A stretch of DNA of 44,504 nucleotides. It comes from an uncultured Chromatiaceae bacterium (GTDB lineage: Bacteria > Pseudomonadota > Gammaproteobacteria > Enterobacterales > Alteromonadaceae). The position numbers were made by a program, and so were the translations under genes. Under the pieces are notes generated by a model, which saw only the letters and a list, made by a program, of their open reading frames with translations, had not been told where the DNA came from and searched no databases. Of this stretch, positions 24,864 through 34,500 are shown piece after piece (position 1 is the stretch's first letter; each line of letters starts with the position of its first letter). The stretch lies in the NCBI GenBank assembly GCA_937978655.1, contig CALJUX010000077.1, forward strand, positions 1-44,504, in the 5' to 3' direction.

Positions 24864-25742
24864 ATGCAAGTTGTCGCATTTATCGGTCTTGGCAATATGG
24901 GCGGCCCGATGGCGCTGAACCTGCAAAAAGCCGGTTTTCAGGTGCAGGCCTTTGATTTAAATAAAGATGCGTTGGCTGCTGTTGCGGCAGAAGGTGCAGT
25001 TGCTGCAGTCTCAGCCAAAGCTGCAGTGCAGGGAGCTGATTTTGTCATTTCGATGCTGCCGGCCGGCAAACACGTGATTGGTTTATATCAGGATGTGCGC
25101 AGTGAGATTAATGCCGGCGCGCTGGTGCTGGATTGTTCGACTATCGATGCACAAAGCGCGCGTCAGGTCGGGGCTTTGCTGGCTGATGCCGGCATCGCCT
25201 TTATTGATGCACCGGTATCTGGTGGCGTCGGTGGCGCCAAAGCCGGCACTCTGACTTTTATCGTCGGCGGCAGTGCGGACAATTTCCAGCGGGCCAATGA
25301 TGTGCTCTCAGCAATGGGCAAAAATCTGTTCCATGCCGGGGATGTCGGCGCAGGCCAAATCGCTAAGATCTGCAACAACATGCTGTTATCTGTGCTGATG
25401 GTTGGGACCAGCGAAGCGCTGCAGCTTGGTATTGATAATGGTCTGGATCCGAAAGTGTTGTCTGAGATTATGCTGAAAAGCTCAGGCCGCAACTGGACGC
25501 TCGAGCTGTATAACCCGTGCCCGGACGTGCAGCCTAACGTGCCAGCCAGCAACAACTATCAGGGCGGCTTTATGGTCGACCTGATGGCGAAAGATTTGGG
25601 CCTTGCCAGCGAATGCGCGCAGCAAAGCCAGTCGACCACACCGATGGGCGCTTTAGCACGCAATCTCTATGTGCAGCATCAGCGCCAGGGCCATGGCAAA
25701 CTGGATTTTTCCAGTATTTTCCGTTTTTTCAGTAAAAAATAA
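24864..25742 (+). CDS. mmsB: 3-hydroxyisobutyrate dehydrogenase
   Basis: 292 residues. It oxidises 3-hydroxyisobutyrate to methylmalonate semialdehyde with NAD, supplying MmsA. The dinucleotide motif is FIGLGNMGGPMALNL, the substrate signature DAPVSGGVGGAKAGTL, and catalytic Lys168 is in GQIAKICNNMLL. The SKSSGRNW-like segment of true HIBADHs is seen as LKSSGRNWTLELYNP. AGGGGAGA precedes the start. It is the closest match in the window to genuine MmsB, in contrast to the paralogue at 6814. Confidence 0.94.
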   Translation: MQVVAFIGLGNMGGPMALNLQKAGFQVQAFDLNKDALAAVAAEGAVAAVSAKAAVQGADFVISMLPAGKHVIGLYQDVRSEINAGALVLDCSTIDAQSARQVGALLADAGIAFIDAPVSGGVGGAKAGTLTFIVGGSADNFQRANDVLSAMGKNLFHAGDVGAGQIAKICNNMLLSVLMVGTSEALQLGIDNGLDPKVLSEIMLKSSGRNWTLELYNPCPDVQPNVPASNNYQGGFMVDLMAKDLGLASECAQQSQSTTPMGALARNLYVQHQRQGHGKLDFSSIFRFFSKK

Positions 25743-25768
25743 CTGCCGCGGGCAGATAGGTTAACGCG

Positions 25769-26530
25769 ATGAATTTACAAGACAAAGTCATAGTGATCAC
25801 AGGCGGCGCACAGGGGCTCGGCCTCGAGATGGCGCGGATGTGTGCGGACAACGGCGCTGCTCTGGCGCTGATTGATATGAATGCCGAACAGCTCGCGGCT
25901 GCAGCACCTGAGCTTCGTGCCGTTGGTGTCCGGGTTGAAACTTATGCCGCTAACGTCGCAGATGAAATCAGTGTTGAGCAGACATTCGCTGCGATCGCTG
26001 CAGATTTTGGCGGTATTGACGGCCTGATTAACAACGCTGGTATTTTACGCGATGGTTTGCTTTTGAAATACAAAGACGGACAGCTCATCGGCAAAATGCC
26101 GCTGCAGCAGTTCCAGTCGGTGATTGATGTCAACCTGACCGGCGTGTTCCTCTGTGGCCGTGAAGCGGCAGCGCTGATGGTACAAACCGGCCGCAAGGGC
26201 GTCATCATCAATATGTCGAGTGTGGCGCGGGGCGGCAATATGGGTCAGACCAATTATGCAGCATCAAAAGCCGGCGTGGTGGCGATGACGGTGACCTGGG
26301 CACGGGAACTGGGCCGTTATGGTATTCGGGTCGGCGCTATTGCTCCGGGGGTGATTCGTACTGCCATGACCGATGCGATGAAACCGGAAGCACGCGATCG
26401 TTTAGTGGCGATGAAACCGGTTGGCCGGTTAGGCGAAGCGGCTGAGATTGCGCACACTGCTAAGTACATCTTTGAAAACGACTTTTTCACTGGCCGTGTG
26501 GTTGAAGTCGACGGCGGCATTTCGATGTAA
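25769..26530 (+). CDS. SDR-family oxidoreductase, probable 3-hydroxyacyl-CoA dehydrogenase
   Basis: 253 residues with the classical SDR set: cofactor motif TGGAQGLG, NNAG, catalytic Ser in MSSVARGG and the YAASK tetrad. The insertion LLLKYKDGQLIGKMPLQQF before VNLTGVF, and the ending HTAKYIFENDFFTGRVVEVDGG, resemble human HSD17B10 (2-methyl-3-hydroxybutyryl-CoA dehydrogenase). That would supply the isoleucine branch. This is inference from alignment by eye; a general 3-oxoacyl reductase is the alternative. It is the last gene of the run, 26 bases after mmsB and just before a terminator. Confidence 0.88.
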   Translation: MNLQDKVIVITGGAQGLGLEMARMCADNGAALALIDMNAEQLAAAAPELRAVGVRVETYAANVADEISVEQTFAAIAADFGGIDGLINNAGILRDGLLLKYKDGQLIGKMPLQQFQSVIDVNLTGVFLCGREAAALMVQTGRKGVIINMSSVARGGNMGQTNYAASKAGVVAMTVTWARELGRYGIRVGAIAPGVIRTAMTDAMKPEARDRLVAMKPVGRLGEAAEIAHTAKYIFENDFFTGRVVEVDGGISM

Positions 26531-26542
26531 TTCGACAGTCCC

Positions 26543-26572
26543 AAAAAAGAGCCCGCAGTTGCGGGCTTTTTT
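26543..26572 (+). terminator. Terminator of the valine operon (also usable by lysE-type gene)
   Basis: A6-GA-GCCCGC, loop AGTT, GCGGGC-T6. It is near symmetrical and placed between the convergent SDR gene and the exporter gene, so it may act in both directions. Confidence 0.9.
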
Positions 26573-26599
26573 GTTGGAAATTGTTGATGGGTAAAAAAT

Positions 26600-27229
26600 T
26601 CAGGCCCGGCTTAATGCCAGTTTCAGGCCCAGCGAGACAAATAAAGCACCCACAGTGCGGTTCAGCCACAGTTTGACTTGTTGGCTGGTTTTAACTCTTT
26701 TTGCCGCCACCGCGGAAGTCCAGGCCAGCAACAAACACCACAGCATGCCGTTAAAGTTAAAAATGGCACCTAAAAACAAAAATGCCACAGTGTTGTCGGA
26801 CGCGTCCGGCGCAACAAATTGCGGTAAAAACGCCAGAAAAAATAACGCGACTTTCGGATTTAACACATTGGTCAGCAGACCCTGGCGGTAAATGGTGCCA
26901 AGTGACGCTACTGCAGGTGCAGGTTGTGCCGCATTGGTTGGTGTTTTAGTGCGTAACATCTGCACGCCGATATACAGCAGATAAGCGGCACCGAGTAATT
27001 TAATCAGTAAAAAAGCCTCAGCCGAGGTGGCCAAAAGGGCGGATAAACCAAAGGCTGCGGCAGCGATATGCAGACAAGTCCCGCTACCAATACCCAGCAC
27101 CGCAGCTGCACCGGCTTTAAAACCCTGACTGGCACTGCGCGCCATGATCAGCATAGAATCCGGTCCAGGCGTCATATTCAGTAATAATCCTGAGACGACA
27201 AATAACCATAAGTCCTGCGTGCCGAACAT
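26600..27229 (-). CDS. LysE/RhtB-family amino acid exporter
   Basis: 209 residues with about six hydrophobic segments. The N-terminal signature LLLNMTPGPDSMLIMARSASQGFKAGAAAVLGIGSG is diagnostic for the LysE/RhtB family of inner-membrane amino acid or homoserine-lactone exporters. The substrate is unknown. The start has CGGAGG four to five bases upstream. It lies next to the valine operon terminator and downstream of purC, so a role in relieving excess branched-chain amino acids is possible but not shown. Confidence 0.9.
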   Translation of the reverse strand: MFGTQDLWLFVVSGLLLNMTPGPDSMLIMARSASQGFKAGAAAVLGIGSGTCLHIAAAAFGLSALLATSAEAFLLIKLLGAAYLLYIGVQMLRTKTPTNAAQPAPAVASLGTIYRQGLLTNVLNPKVALFFLAFLPQFVAPDASDNTVAFLFLGAIFNFNGMLWCLLLAWTSAVAAKRVKTSQQVKLWLNRTVGALFVSLGLKLALSRA

Positions 27230-27257
27230 AAAACCTCCGTTACGAAGTTACAGCGCG

Positions 27258-27288
27258 ATAAAAAAGAAGGGGAGCTAAGCTCCCCTTC
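27258..27288 (-). terminator. Terminator of purC
   Basis: On the minus strand GAAGGGGAGCTTAGCTCCCCTTC forms a long nearly perfect hairpin followed by T5 (A-run 27260-27265 on plus). It lies five bases after the purC stop. Confidence 0.88.
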
Positions 27289-27292
27289 GATA

Positions 27293-28396
27293 TCAATCGA
27301 TTAATCCGTACTGTTGTTTCAGCACGTCGACAATTTCTGCCTTCGGATTGGCCGAAAGCTCAATGCGCCGGCCAATGACTTTCTCGGCGATGCCAAGATA
27401 AGTGCGTGAAATATCCATCATCACTTCAGTCGGCAACTGGTTGTCGCGGGCAAGAGCGACACGCTCCGGCATCCGGTCTTTATTCAGCAGAATATCCGGG
27501 TCGGGGAAGTGATTCAGCAGCCACTGACGGAAGCCTTCTTTAGACTGCTCAACAATCTGGCCGTCGCGCCAGGCCGCGCCATCCCAAATCCGTGAGCTGT
27601 CCGGCGTACCGACTTCATCCATATAAATCAGTTTGCTGTTGCCTTGGGTGTCTTTGACATAACCAAACTCAAATTTGGTGTCGACAAACATCTGATCAAG
27701 CGCAGCCAACGCGTCGCTTATCACGGCAAAACCTTGTTTCAGCAAGGTTTCATACAAAGCGATGTCTGACAGCTGCTCAAAGCCAAAGGCCTGATAATGG
27801 CGTTCAATGTCGGCGCGGGAGATGTTGACATCATCGGCTTCCGGCACGCCGGCCAGACCGGTCAGAATGCCCTTGGTCGATGGAGTGATCAGAATTTCCG
27901 GCAGCTTTTGTTCTTTTTGCAGACCTTCCGGCAGCGTGATACCACAGAATTCGCGTTCGCCTTTGCTGTAGGCGCGCCACATAGAACCTGTGATGTATTG
28001 CCGGGCAATGGCTTCGATTTTCACCGGCCGGGCTTTTTGTACAATCCACACCAGCGGGTGCGGAATGTCGAGAATATGGCTGTCGGCCAGACCATGTTGT
28101 TTAAATAACGAGAACCAGTGATTTGAAATTGCGTTCAGCGCAGCGCCTTTGCCTGGCACGCCGTTTAAGCCATTTTCACCTTGCCAGATGCAATCAAAGG
28201 CAGAGATGCGGTCGCTGATCACCATAATGGCGAGCGGGGTGTCGGCCGGTACCGGGTAGTTTTTCTCGCGGATTAGACGGGCGCTGTCCTGTTCGGTCAG
28301 CCAATAAACACTGCGGACTTTGCCGGAATGTACAGGTAAATGCGTGCGGATCGGCAGATCATCGTTGACCGCCAGGACCTGAGTTGCAAGAGTCAT
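27293..28396 (-). CDS. purC: Phosphoribosylaminoimidazole-succinocarboxamide synthase, long form
   Basis: 367 residues from the ATG at 28396; an in-frame GTG at 28402 is possible, but AGAAG spacing favours the ATG. It condenses CAIR with aspartate in purine synthesis. SAICAR synthetase motifs are VMISDRISAFDCIWQG, EAIARQYITGSMWRAY, LPEILITPSTKG, FVDTKFEFGYV and MDEVGTPDSSRIWD. The protein is much longer than the ~237-residue enterobacterial enzyme and resembles the long bacterial/yeast type found in Alteromonadales. It stands alone with its own terminator. Confidence 0.94.
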   Translation of the reverse strand: MTLATQVLAVNDDLPIRTHLPVHSGKVRSVYWLTEQDSARLIREKNYPVPADTPLAIMVISDRISAFDCIWQGENGLNGVPGKGAALNAISNHWFSLFKQHGLADSHILDIPHPLVWIVQKARPVKIEAIARQYITGSMWRAYSKGEREFCGITLPEGLQKEQKLPEILITPSTKGILTGLAGVPEADDVNISRADIERHYQAFGFEQLSDIALYETLLKQGFAVISDALAALDQMFVDTKFEFGYVKDTQGNSKLIYMDEVGTPDSSRIWDGAAWRDGQIVEQSKEGFRQWLLNHFPDPDILLNKDRMPERVALARDNQLPTEVMMDISRTYLGIAEKVIGRRIELSANPKAEIVDVLKQQYGLID

Positions 28397-28533
28397 GATC
28401 ACTTCTTCTGTCGCTGAAAAAAGGCGGGCCTGAGTGTAGCAGAAAGGGCGCTTTAACTGAATCGGTGGCAGCAGTTTATCTGCGCTCTGATATCATAGGC
28501 AGCATGAAGCCAAACAGCACCATGGAGTGTTTG

Positions 28534-29220
28534 ATGTCAGCGTTCGCTGAAACTGCTCAGCCCGATACTTGTCCTTTGTGTCACCACCCGGCGACCATGC
28601 CTTATCACACCGATAAAAACCGCCAATATTGGCATTGTCCGGTCTGTCAGCTGGTATTTGCCGGTCGGCAAAGTTTACTGAGCAGCGATGCCGAACTGGC
28701 CATCTACCAGCAGCATCAGAATGACCCGGCTGATGCGGGCTACCGGCAATTCCTCAACAAGCTGGCGGCACCTTTGCTGCAACGCCTTGGTACAGCGCCT
28801 TTATCGGGACTGGATTTTGGTGCAGGCCCGGGACCAACTTTGTACTTGTTATTGCAGCAAGGCGGGCATCAGGTGAAAAATTACGACCCGTACTTCGCAC
28901 CAGACGCCGCATTGCTAAAACGGCAGTATGATTTCATCTGCTCAACTGAAGCAATTGAACATTTTTATCAGCCGGCGCTGGAATGGCGGCTTTGGCTGGA
29001 CTTGCTAAAACCGGCCGGCTGGCTTGGGTTGATGACCCGGTTGCGACCAGACCAACCGGCAGATTTTGCCCGCTGGCACTATAAAAACGACCCGACACAC
29101 GTCAGTTTTTTTCATGCCGATACGTTTTTCTGGCTGGCACAGCGAGATGGTTTTGCAGTTGAAATCATCGGGCCTGATGTGGTGATTTTGCAAAGGAAAA
29201 CGGCTGTGGCACAGCCATAA
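28534..29220 (+). CDS. SAM-dependent methyltransferase with N-terminal zinc ribbon
   Basis: 228 residues from the ATG at 28534, chosen because GGAG lies six bases upstream; the frame is open from 28465. Residues 13-38 form a four-cysteine zinc ribbon (CPLC and CPVC). A class-I methyltransferase core follows, with motif I LDFGAGPGPT at about 93-102 and CSTEAIEHF as the post-II acidic motif. The substrate is unknown; this kind of protein is usually annotated only as methyltransferase domain-containing. It diverges from purC. Confidence 0.85.
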   Translation: MSAFAETAQPDTCPLCHHPATMPYHTDKNRQYWHCPVCQLVFAGRQSLLSSDAELAIYQQHQNDPADAGYRQFLNKLAAPLLQRLGTAPLSGLDFGAGPGPTLYLLLQQGGHQVKNYDPYFAPDAALLKRQYDFICSTEAIEHFYQPALEWRLWLDLLKPAGWLGLMTRLRPDQPADFARWHYKNDPTHVSFFHADTFFWLAQRDGFAVEIIGPDVVILQRKTAVAQP

Positions 29221-29226
29221 CAGCCT

Positions 29227-29258
29227 CAACCCGGTGTTGTCGGTGGCCCACCGGGTTG
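29227..29258. repeat. 10-bp inverted repeat after the methyltransferase gene
   Basis: CAACCCGGTG and CACCGGGTTG pair across 12 bases, seven bases after the stop. It is followed by GGCAAAACAAAAATC, not a T-run, so it is at best a Rho-dependent or weak terminator. The rest of the gap up to 29448 holds no supported gene. Confidence 0.5.
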
Positions 29259-29448
29259 TGGCAAAACAAAAATCATCAGGAAAGCGGCAGGCCTGCATGC
29301 TGCGGTTTGTGGGCTAAGTCACAGAGCTGACAGCAAAAATTTGCCAAATTCTGCACAGTATCGTCATACTGCTATGGCATATTTAACAGCCGTTGCCAGT
29401 CAGCAAAGCATTGTTGCAAGCGCAACCTCAGACATCAGGAGTTTTGCG

Positions 29449-29895
29449 ATGCCAGCATTGCTAAGGACCATACTGGCGCTGCTTGCCGGCGTGGTGGTGA
29501 CCTTCTTTACCATTTCCGCCGTCGGGCAGCTTGGTCATATTCTGTACCGCATACCGGCAGAACTAGATTGGCAGGACAGTTCTGCGGTATCCGCGTATCT
29601 GAAACAACTGCCGGTTGGCGCTTTGTTGTTAGTGTTAGCAGGCTGGTTGCTGGGGATTTTCACCGGCATGACTGCAGCCACTTTGCTTGCCGGCCGAAGC
29701 CGTGGCCGCTTTGCTTTAGCCATTGGCAGCCTGGTATTTTTAGGCGCGGTATCGAATTTTTATCTGCGGCCGCATCCGATGTGGCTGATGGTGCTGAGTC
29801 TTATCACTATTCCACTGGTGACTTTGCTGTGCTGGTGGGCGCTGAAAAAACGTGTTGGTCAACCAGTGTTGCCCGCTGAAGGAGAACAAAAATGA
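29449..29895 (+). CDS. Four-helix inner-membrane protein, unknown
   Basis: 148 residues from the ATG at 29449, with AGGAG seven bases upstream; the frame is open from 29341 but without a start signal. I do not recognise a family. Four hydrophobic segments are visible, about residues 4-26, 55-80, 88-104 and 110-131, with a positively charged GRSRGR loop and a polar tail. Its stop overlaps the start of the FMN reductase by four bases, so the two are translationally coupled and probably function in one unit with the downstream hydrolase. Confidence 0.8.
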   Translation: MPALLRTILALLAGVVVTFFTISAVGQLGHILYRIPAELDWQDSSAVSAYLKQLPVGALLLVLAGWLLGIFTGMTAATLLAGRSRGRFALAIGSLVFLGAVSNFYLRPHPMWLMVLSLITIPLVTLLCWWALKKRVGQPVLPAEGEQK

Positions 29896-30440
29896 CGGAT
29901 ATTCGGTTATTGGGTATTTGTGGCAGTCTGCGTCAGGCGTCACACAATATGACTTTGTTAAAAACTGCGCAGCAGCTGTTGCCGCAAGGTGTGAGTCTGC
30001 AGATAGCAGATTTATCGGCAGTGCCATTTTTTAATGCTGATGTGACCACCAAACCGCCTGCCGTCGTTGCGTTGTTAGCGGCGATGGCACAAGCCGACGG
30101 TTTTGTGTTTGCCTGTCCCGAATACAATTACTCCATCGCACCGGCACTGAAAAACGCGCTGGATTGGGCGTCGCGCGAACCGGACAACCGTTTGCTGGCT
30201 GGCAAAGCCGCTGCCATTATGGGCGCCGGTGGCGGCATGGGTACGTCACGGGCGCAATATCATTTACGCCAGGTCGGCGTGTATCTGGACCTGCATTTTG
30301 TCAATAAGCCAGAAGTTTTTGTCAATGCCTTCAGTGGCGTGTTTGCCGCTGACGGCGCGCTGCAGGATGAAAAAATTCGCGTCACTATTGCGGCGCAGCT
30401 GGTTGCATTGCAAGCGCTGGTCGTAAAATGCCAAAAATAG
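29892..30440 (+). CDS. NADPH-dependent FMN reductase family flavoprotein
   Basis: 182 residues with the flavodoxin-like FMN-reductase fold: the phosphate loop GICGSLRQASHNMTLL at the N-terminus, the flavin-binding PEYNYSIAPALKNALDW segment and GAGGGMGTSRAQYHLR. Such enzymes reduce quinones, azo compounds, chromate or free FMN. It starts in an ATGA overlap with the membrane-protein gene and has GGAGAA upstream. The downstream PldB-like gene begins 13 bases before its stop. Confidence 0.9.
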   Translation: MTDIRLLGICGSLRQASHNMTLLKTAQQLLPQGVSLQIADLSAVPFFNADVTTKPPAVVALLAAMAQADGFVFACPEYNYSIAPALKNALDWASREPDNRLLAGKAAAIMGAGGGMGTSRAQYHLRQVGVYLDLHFVNKPEVFVNAFSGVFAADGALQDEKIRVTIAAQLVALQALVVKCQK

Positions 30441-31489
30441 TACGAGCCAGTCGGTTTAGACAGACCTTGATTGCACTGGCTTTGTCTGTGTCTGCGATGC
30501 AGGTTTCTGCAGTGCCAGAAACTGCTTTGGCGGCGCGTTATCCGGCCGAGATCCAAGCCTTTTGGCAACAACAGGTCAAAACCGGCAGCATGACCACGCC
30601 GGACGGCGTCACGCTGGCCTATGCCTATGTCATACCGCGGCAGGCCAGATCTGCGCTGTTATTAGTGCAAGGGCGCACTGAAGCATATCTGAAGTATCAG
30701 GAACTGTATTTTGATTTAGCAGCGCAAGGTGTGGCGGTATTTAGCCTCGACCATCGCGGTCAGGGCTTGTCGCCACGAGAGCTTGCAGATCCGCATAAAG
30801 GCCATATCAGCGATTTTGCGTTATACAGCCAGGATCAGCAGCAATTTATTGCCGAAATAGTGAAAACTCAGACTCAGTTGCCGCTGAACCTGTTAGGGCA
30901 TTCAATGGGCGGAGCTGTTGCGGTGCAATTGCTGGCGCAACAGAGCGCACTTTTTCAGCGTGCGGTGCTGACTTCGCCGATGATCGCACCGAACACCACA
31001 GTGGCGTTTTCTGAACAGGATGGTTGTTATCTGGCCGCAGCTTTTGACTGGACTTGTCCGGACTGTTATGCCGGTTTTGTCGTCCAGCCATACCCGCTGG
31101 ACCAGAGCTTTGCCGACAATATTCTGACCAACTCTAAGGCCCGTTATCAGTTATTCCGGGATTTGTACAAGCAGCAGCCGCAGCTTCAGCTGGGTGGCCC
31201 TACCTGGTCCTGGTTGTCGCAGGCATGTGCTGTTGCAGAACAAATGCCGCAGTTAGCCCATCAGATTAAAACACCGGTGTTGATGCTGCAGTCTGGTGCT
31301 GAGCAAGCCGTCAGTAACAGTGCACAGCAGCAGTTCTGTCAGGAATTAGGGCCACAATGTGCGGGCGGAAAGGTCGAAACATTTGCTGGTGCAAAACATG
31401 AGCTGCTGTTTGAAGCGGACCATATTCGTGATCAGGCTCTGCAGAAAATCATGGCGTTTTTAGCCGACGCTAAAACAGCAGGGCGCTGA
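30428..31489 (+). CDS. Secreted or membrane-anchored PldB-like alpha/beta hydrolase
   Basis: 353 residues. An N-terminal hydrophobic segment (about 11-29) looks like a signal peptide or anchor. It is a serine hydrolase with nucleophile S159 in LLGHSMGGAVA, DHRGQGLSPR before it and a C-terminal His in AGAKHELLFEAD. The overall pattern matches lysophospholipase L2/monoacylglycerol-lipase-like proteins (QGRTEAYLKYQEL). The substrate is probably a lysophospholipid, by family. It overlaps the FMN reductase by 13 bases, the third member of a tight unit. Confidence 0.87.
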   Translation: MPKIVRASRFRQTLIALALSVSAMQVSAVPETALAARYPAEIQAFWQQQVKTGSMTTPDGVTLAYAYVIPRQARSALLLVQGRTEAYLKYQELYFDLAAQGVAVFSLDHRGQGLSPRELADPHKGHISDFALYSQDQQQFIAEIVKTQTQLPLNLLGHSMGGAVAVQLLAQQSALFQRAVLTSPMIAPNTTVAFSEQDGCYLAAAFDWTCPDCYAGFVVQPYPLDQSFADNILTNSKARYQLFRDLYKQQPQLQLGGPTWSWLSQACAVAEQMPQLAHQIKTPVLMLQSGAEQAVSNSAQQQFCQELGPQCAGGKVETFAGAKHELLFEADHIRDQALQKIMAFLADAKTAGR

Positions 31490-31532
31490 AAAACCCCGCC
31501 GCGTAGCGCAAAATTGCTAACGAAAAACAGAT

Positions 31533-31560
31533 AAAAAAAGAGCCAGCAATTGCTGGCTCT
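31533..31560 (-). terminator. Terminator of rne
   Basis: The perfect 22-base palindrome AGAGCCAGCAATTGCTGGCTCT (31539-31560) is followed on the minus strand by T7. It lies 18 bases after the rne stop. On the plus strand only a short TT-A-T tail follows, so it is weaker for the hydrolase gene. Confidence 0.88.
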
Positions 31561-31577
31561 TATCGTTGATGCCTGGA

Positions 31578-34500
31578 TTATTCTACTGACGGTGGCTTCG
31601 TCATTGGTGCAACCGCAGACTGGCGGGCTGAGGCAGAACCTGCAGTGCCTTCGACTGTGGCTTTAACTTCATATTGCACGCCTTGTGGCACGACCGCAGG
31701 GCTGTCGTCAACCACGGCGACTGGTTTGGTCATAGTTGCAACTACCATATTGCCATAACGGTTGGCTTTGGCAGCCGGGGCTGGTGCCACAACCGCTGTT
31801 GGCATTGTCGCAGGGGCTTCTTCAACCGCGGCAACTTCAACTACAGGGGCTGCTGCCGGGGCCACAACGGCTGGTGCTGGCTGAGCCACAGTCTCCACCT
31901 GAGCAGCGACGTCAGCCACAACAGCGGCGACCGGTGCGGCAGGTGCAGCGACTTCAGCGGCTGGCGCTACAGGTTCTGCGGCGATGACAGGTTCTGCTGC
32001 CGGTTCGGCGGCAACAACGTCTGTCGCTGCAACTTCAGCGCTTTCTGCCACTTTCGGCTCACGCTGACGCTGACGGCGTGGTTTTGCCGGCGCAGCTTCA
32101 GCAACTGGCGCATCGGCTACAGCACTTTCTTCTGCCGCAGCTGCAACAACCTCTGCGCTGGCAGTCGCTGTTGATCCAACAGATTCAACAGCTTCAGCTG
32201 CGATTGGCAAGTCTAATTGCTGTTCGGCACTAACTCCATCTTCTTCCGGGTAACGGGCATCCACCGCATCATCGGTTTCGCCTTGTTGCTGTTCTTTTTT
32301 ACGTTTCTGACCAGCAGCCCGTAAGTGGCGTGGTGAGCGGCGGCTACGGCTGCGGTTTTCACCATTTGCTGCATCTGCGGCGTCTGCCGTATTGTCTGAT
32401 GCTTCAGCGCTAATCTCCACTGGCAGCGGCTCTGCGACGATATCGGTCGCCACTGCAGCAACGACTGGTTCAGTTGGAGCCACAACTACGGCCACAGGTT
32501 CTGCAATCACCGGCAGTTCTGTTTCCACGCCAGTTTCGGCCTGTTGCTGTTTATCCAAACGCACAGACTTGCGCATATTGCGGCGCTGACGACGTTCAGC
32601 AACTTTGCTCGATGATGGTACTTCATCATCTGCGTCAACCACCGGCGCTGGACGCGGTGCTTTTTCAATCTGCGGTTTTTTATCCAGACGTTCAGTCCGT
32701 TCAGGCCGTTCGATACGCTCTGGACGCTCAGCGCGCTCCGGACGTTCTGCACGTTCTGGTCTGTCCGCTTTCTGCTCAGGACGGGCGTTGCGTGGTTTGT
32801 CGTTACGCTCCTGACGCGGCTGGCGAGCCTCGGGACGGCTGTCATCCTGCTCGGAACGGCGTTTTTGCCCATCGCGGTTGTCTGTGCGGTTATCCGTGCG
32901 GCCATCGCGGTTATCGCGGCCACCACGACGGTTGCGGCTGTCACGGTTGTTCTGCCGGCGCTGCGGTGCTTCGGCCTTCACTTCTGGTTCTGGTGCGGGC
33001 GCAGCAAACAACGATTTAAAGAACGCGCCGATTTTGCCGAGCAATCCGGCTTCAGTCGCAGCTGTCGCAACCGGGGCTGCTTCTGCTTTCATGACAGGCG
33101 CTGCAACCGGAGCTGGTGCTTCCGCCATCGAAATAGCAGCAATCGCCGGCTTTTCTTTGACGGCATCAGATACCGGGTGATACAGCGTATTGGTCACTGC
33201 AGGTGCTTTGACCATGTTGTAGCTGGATTCTTCGATTTCTTCGTCAATACGAATACGCGTCACTTCATAATGCGGCGTTTCATAATGTTCATTTGGAATA
33301 ATGAAGATACGAATGCCATGACGGGCTTCAATGCGGCGGATGGATTCGCGTTTTTCGTTCATCAGATAAGTAGCAACTGAAACAGGCACCTGCGCGTGGA
33401 TTTGGCTGGTGTTGTCTTTAATCGCTTCTTCTTCGATTAAACGTAAGATAGACAGTGCTGATGATTCAGTGCTGCGGATAGTGCCACGGCCATGACAGCG
33501 TGGGCAGACGTGCGTCGCAGATTCGCCCAAAGATGGACGCAGACGCTGACGTGACATCTCCAGCAGACCAAAACGAGAAATGCGGCCGATTTGAACGCGG
33601 GCGCGGTCTTGTTTCACTGCTTCTTTTAAGCGGTTTTCCACTTCACGCTGATGGCGGACCGGCGTCATATCGATGAAGTCGATGACAATCAGACCACCCA
33701 AGTCACGCAGACGTAACTGGCGGGCGATTTCATCGGCCGCTTCCAGGTTCGTGTTAAACGCGGTTTCTTCGATGTCGCCGCCTTTGGTCGCTTTGGATGA
33801 GTTGATGTCGATGGCGGTTAACGCTTCAGTCGAATCAATCACAATAGAACCGCCACTTGGCAGACGCACTTCACGGCGAAACGCTGATTCAATTTGCGTT
33901 TCGATTTGATAATGCATAAACAGCGGCGTTTCGCCCTGATACATTTTTACGCGATGGGCGAAGTCCGGGCGGAACTGTTGAATGTACAGTTTGGCTTCTT
34001 CGAAAATACGCGGATTGTCGATTAAAATCTCACCGACATCGCGGCGCAGATAGTCGCGGATCGCACGGAATACCACGTTGCTTTCCTGATGGATCAGGAA
34101 TGGTGCAGGGCGGTTTTGTGCTTCAGTGGTAATGGCTGACCAATGTTTCATCAGCGCTTTTAAGTCGTAATCGAGCTCTTCGTAGGATTTGCCCACACCG
34201 GCGGTGCGCACAATCAGACCCATGCCATCCGGCATTTCGAGCTGACCTAAAGAGTCTTTTAATTCCTGCCGTTCATCGCCTTCAATGCGGCGGGAAATGC
34301 CACCGGCACGCGGGTTATTTGGCATCAGCACCAGGTAAGAACCGGCCAGACTGATAAAAGTAGTGAGTGCAGCGCCTTTTTGGCCCCGTTCTTCTTTATC
34401 AATCTGAATGATGACTTCCTGACCTTCGCGCACAACTTCTTTGATGTTCGGGCGACCGTCGAAGGAATAACCTGAAGGGAAATACTCGCGGGAAATTTCT

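Noticed and set aside
32682..32778. CRISPR-like tandem repeat
   Set aside because: The repeats are in frame within the RNase E tail, degenerate, and lack spacers.
32474..33019. Plus-strand frame of 181 codons inside rne
   Set aside because: It is antisense to the repetitive, GC-biased tail of RNase E, which readily yields long shadow frames. It has no ribosome-binding site and no recognisable domain.
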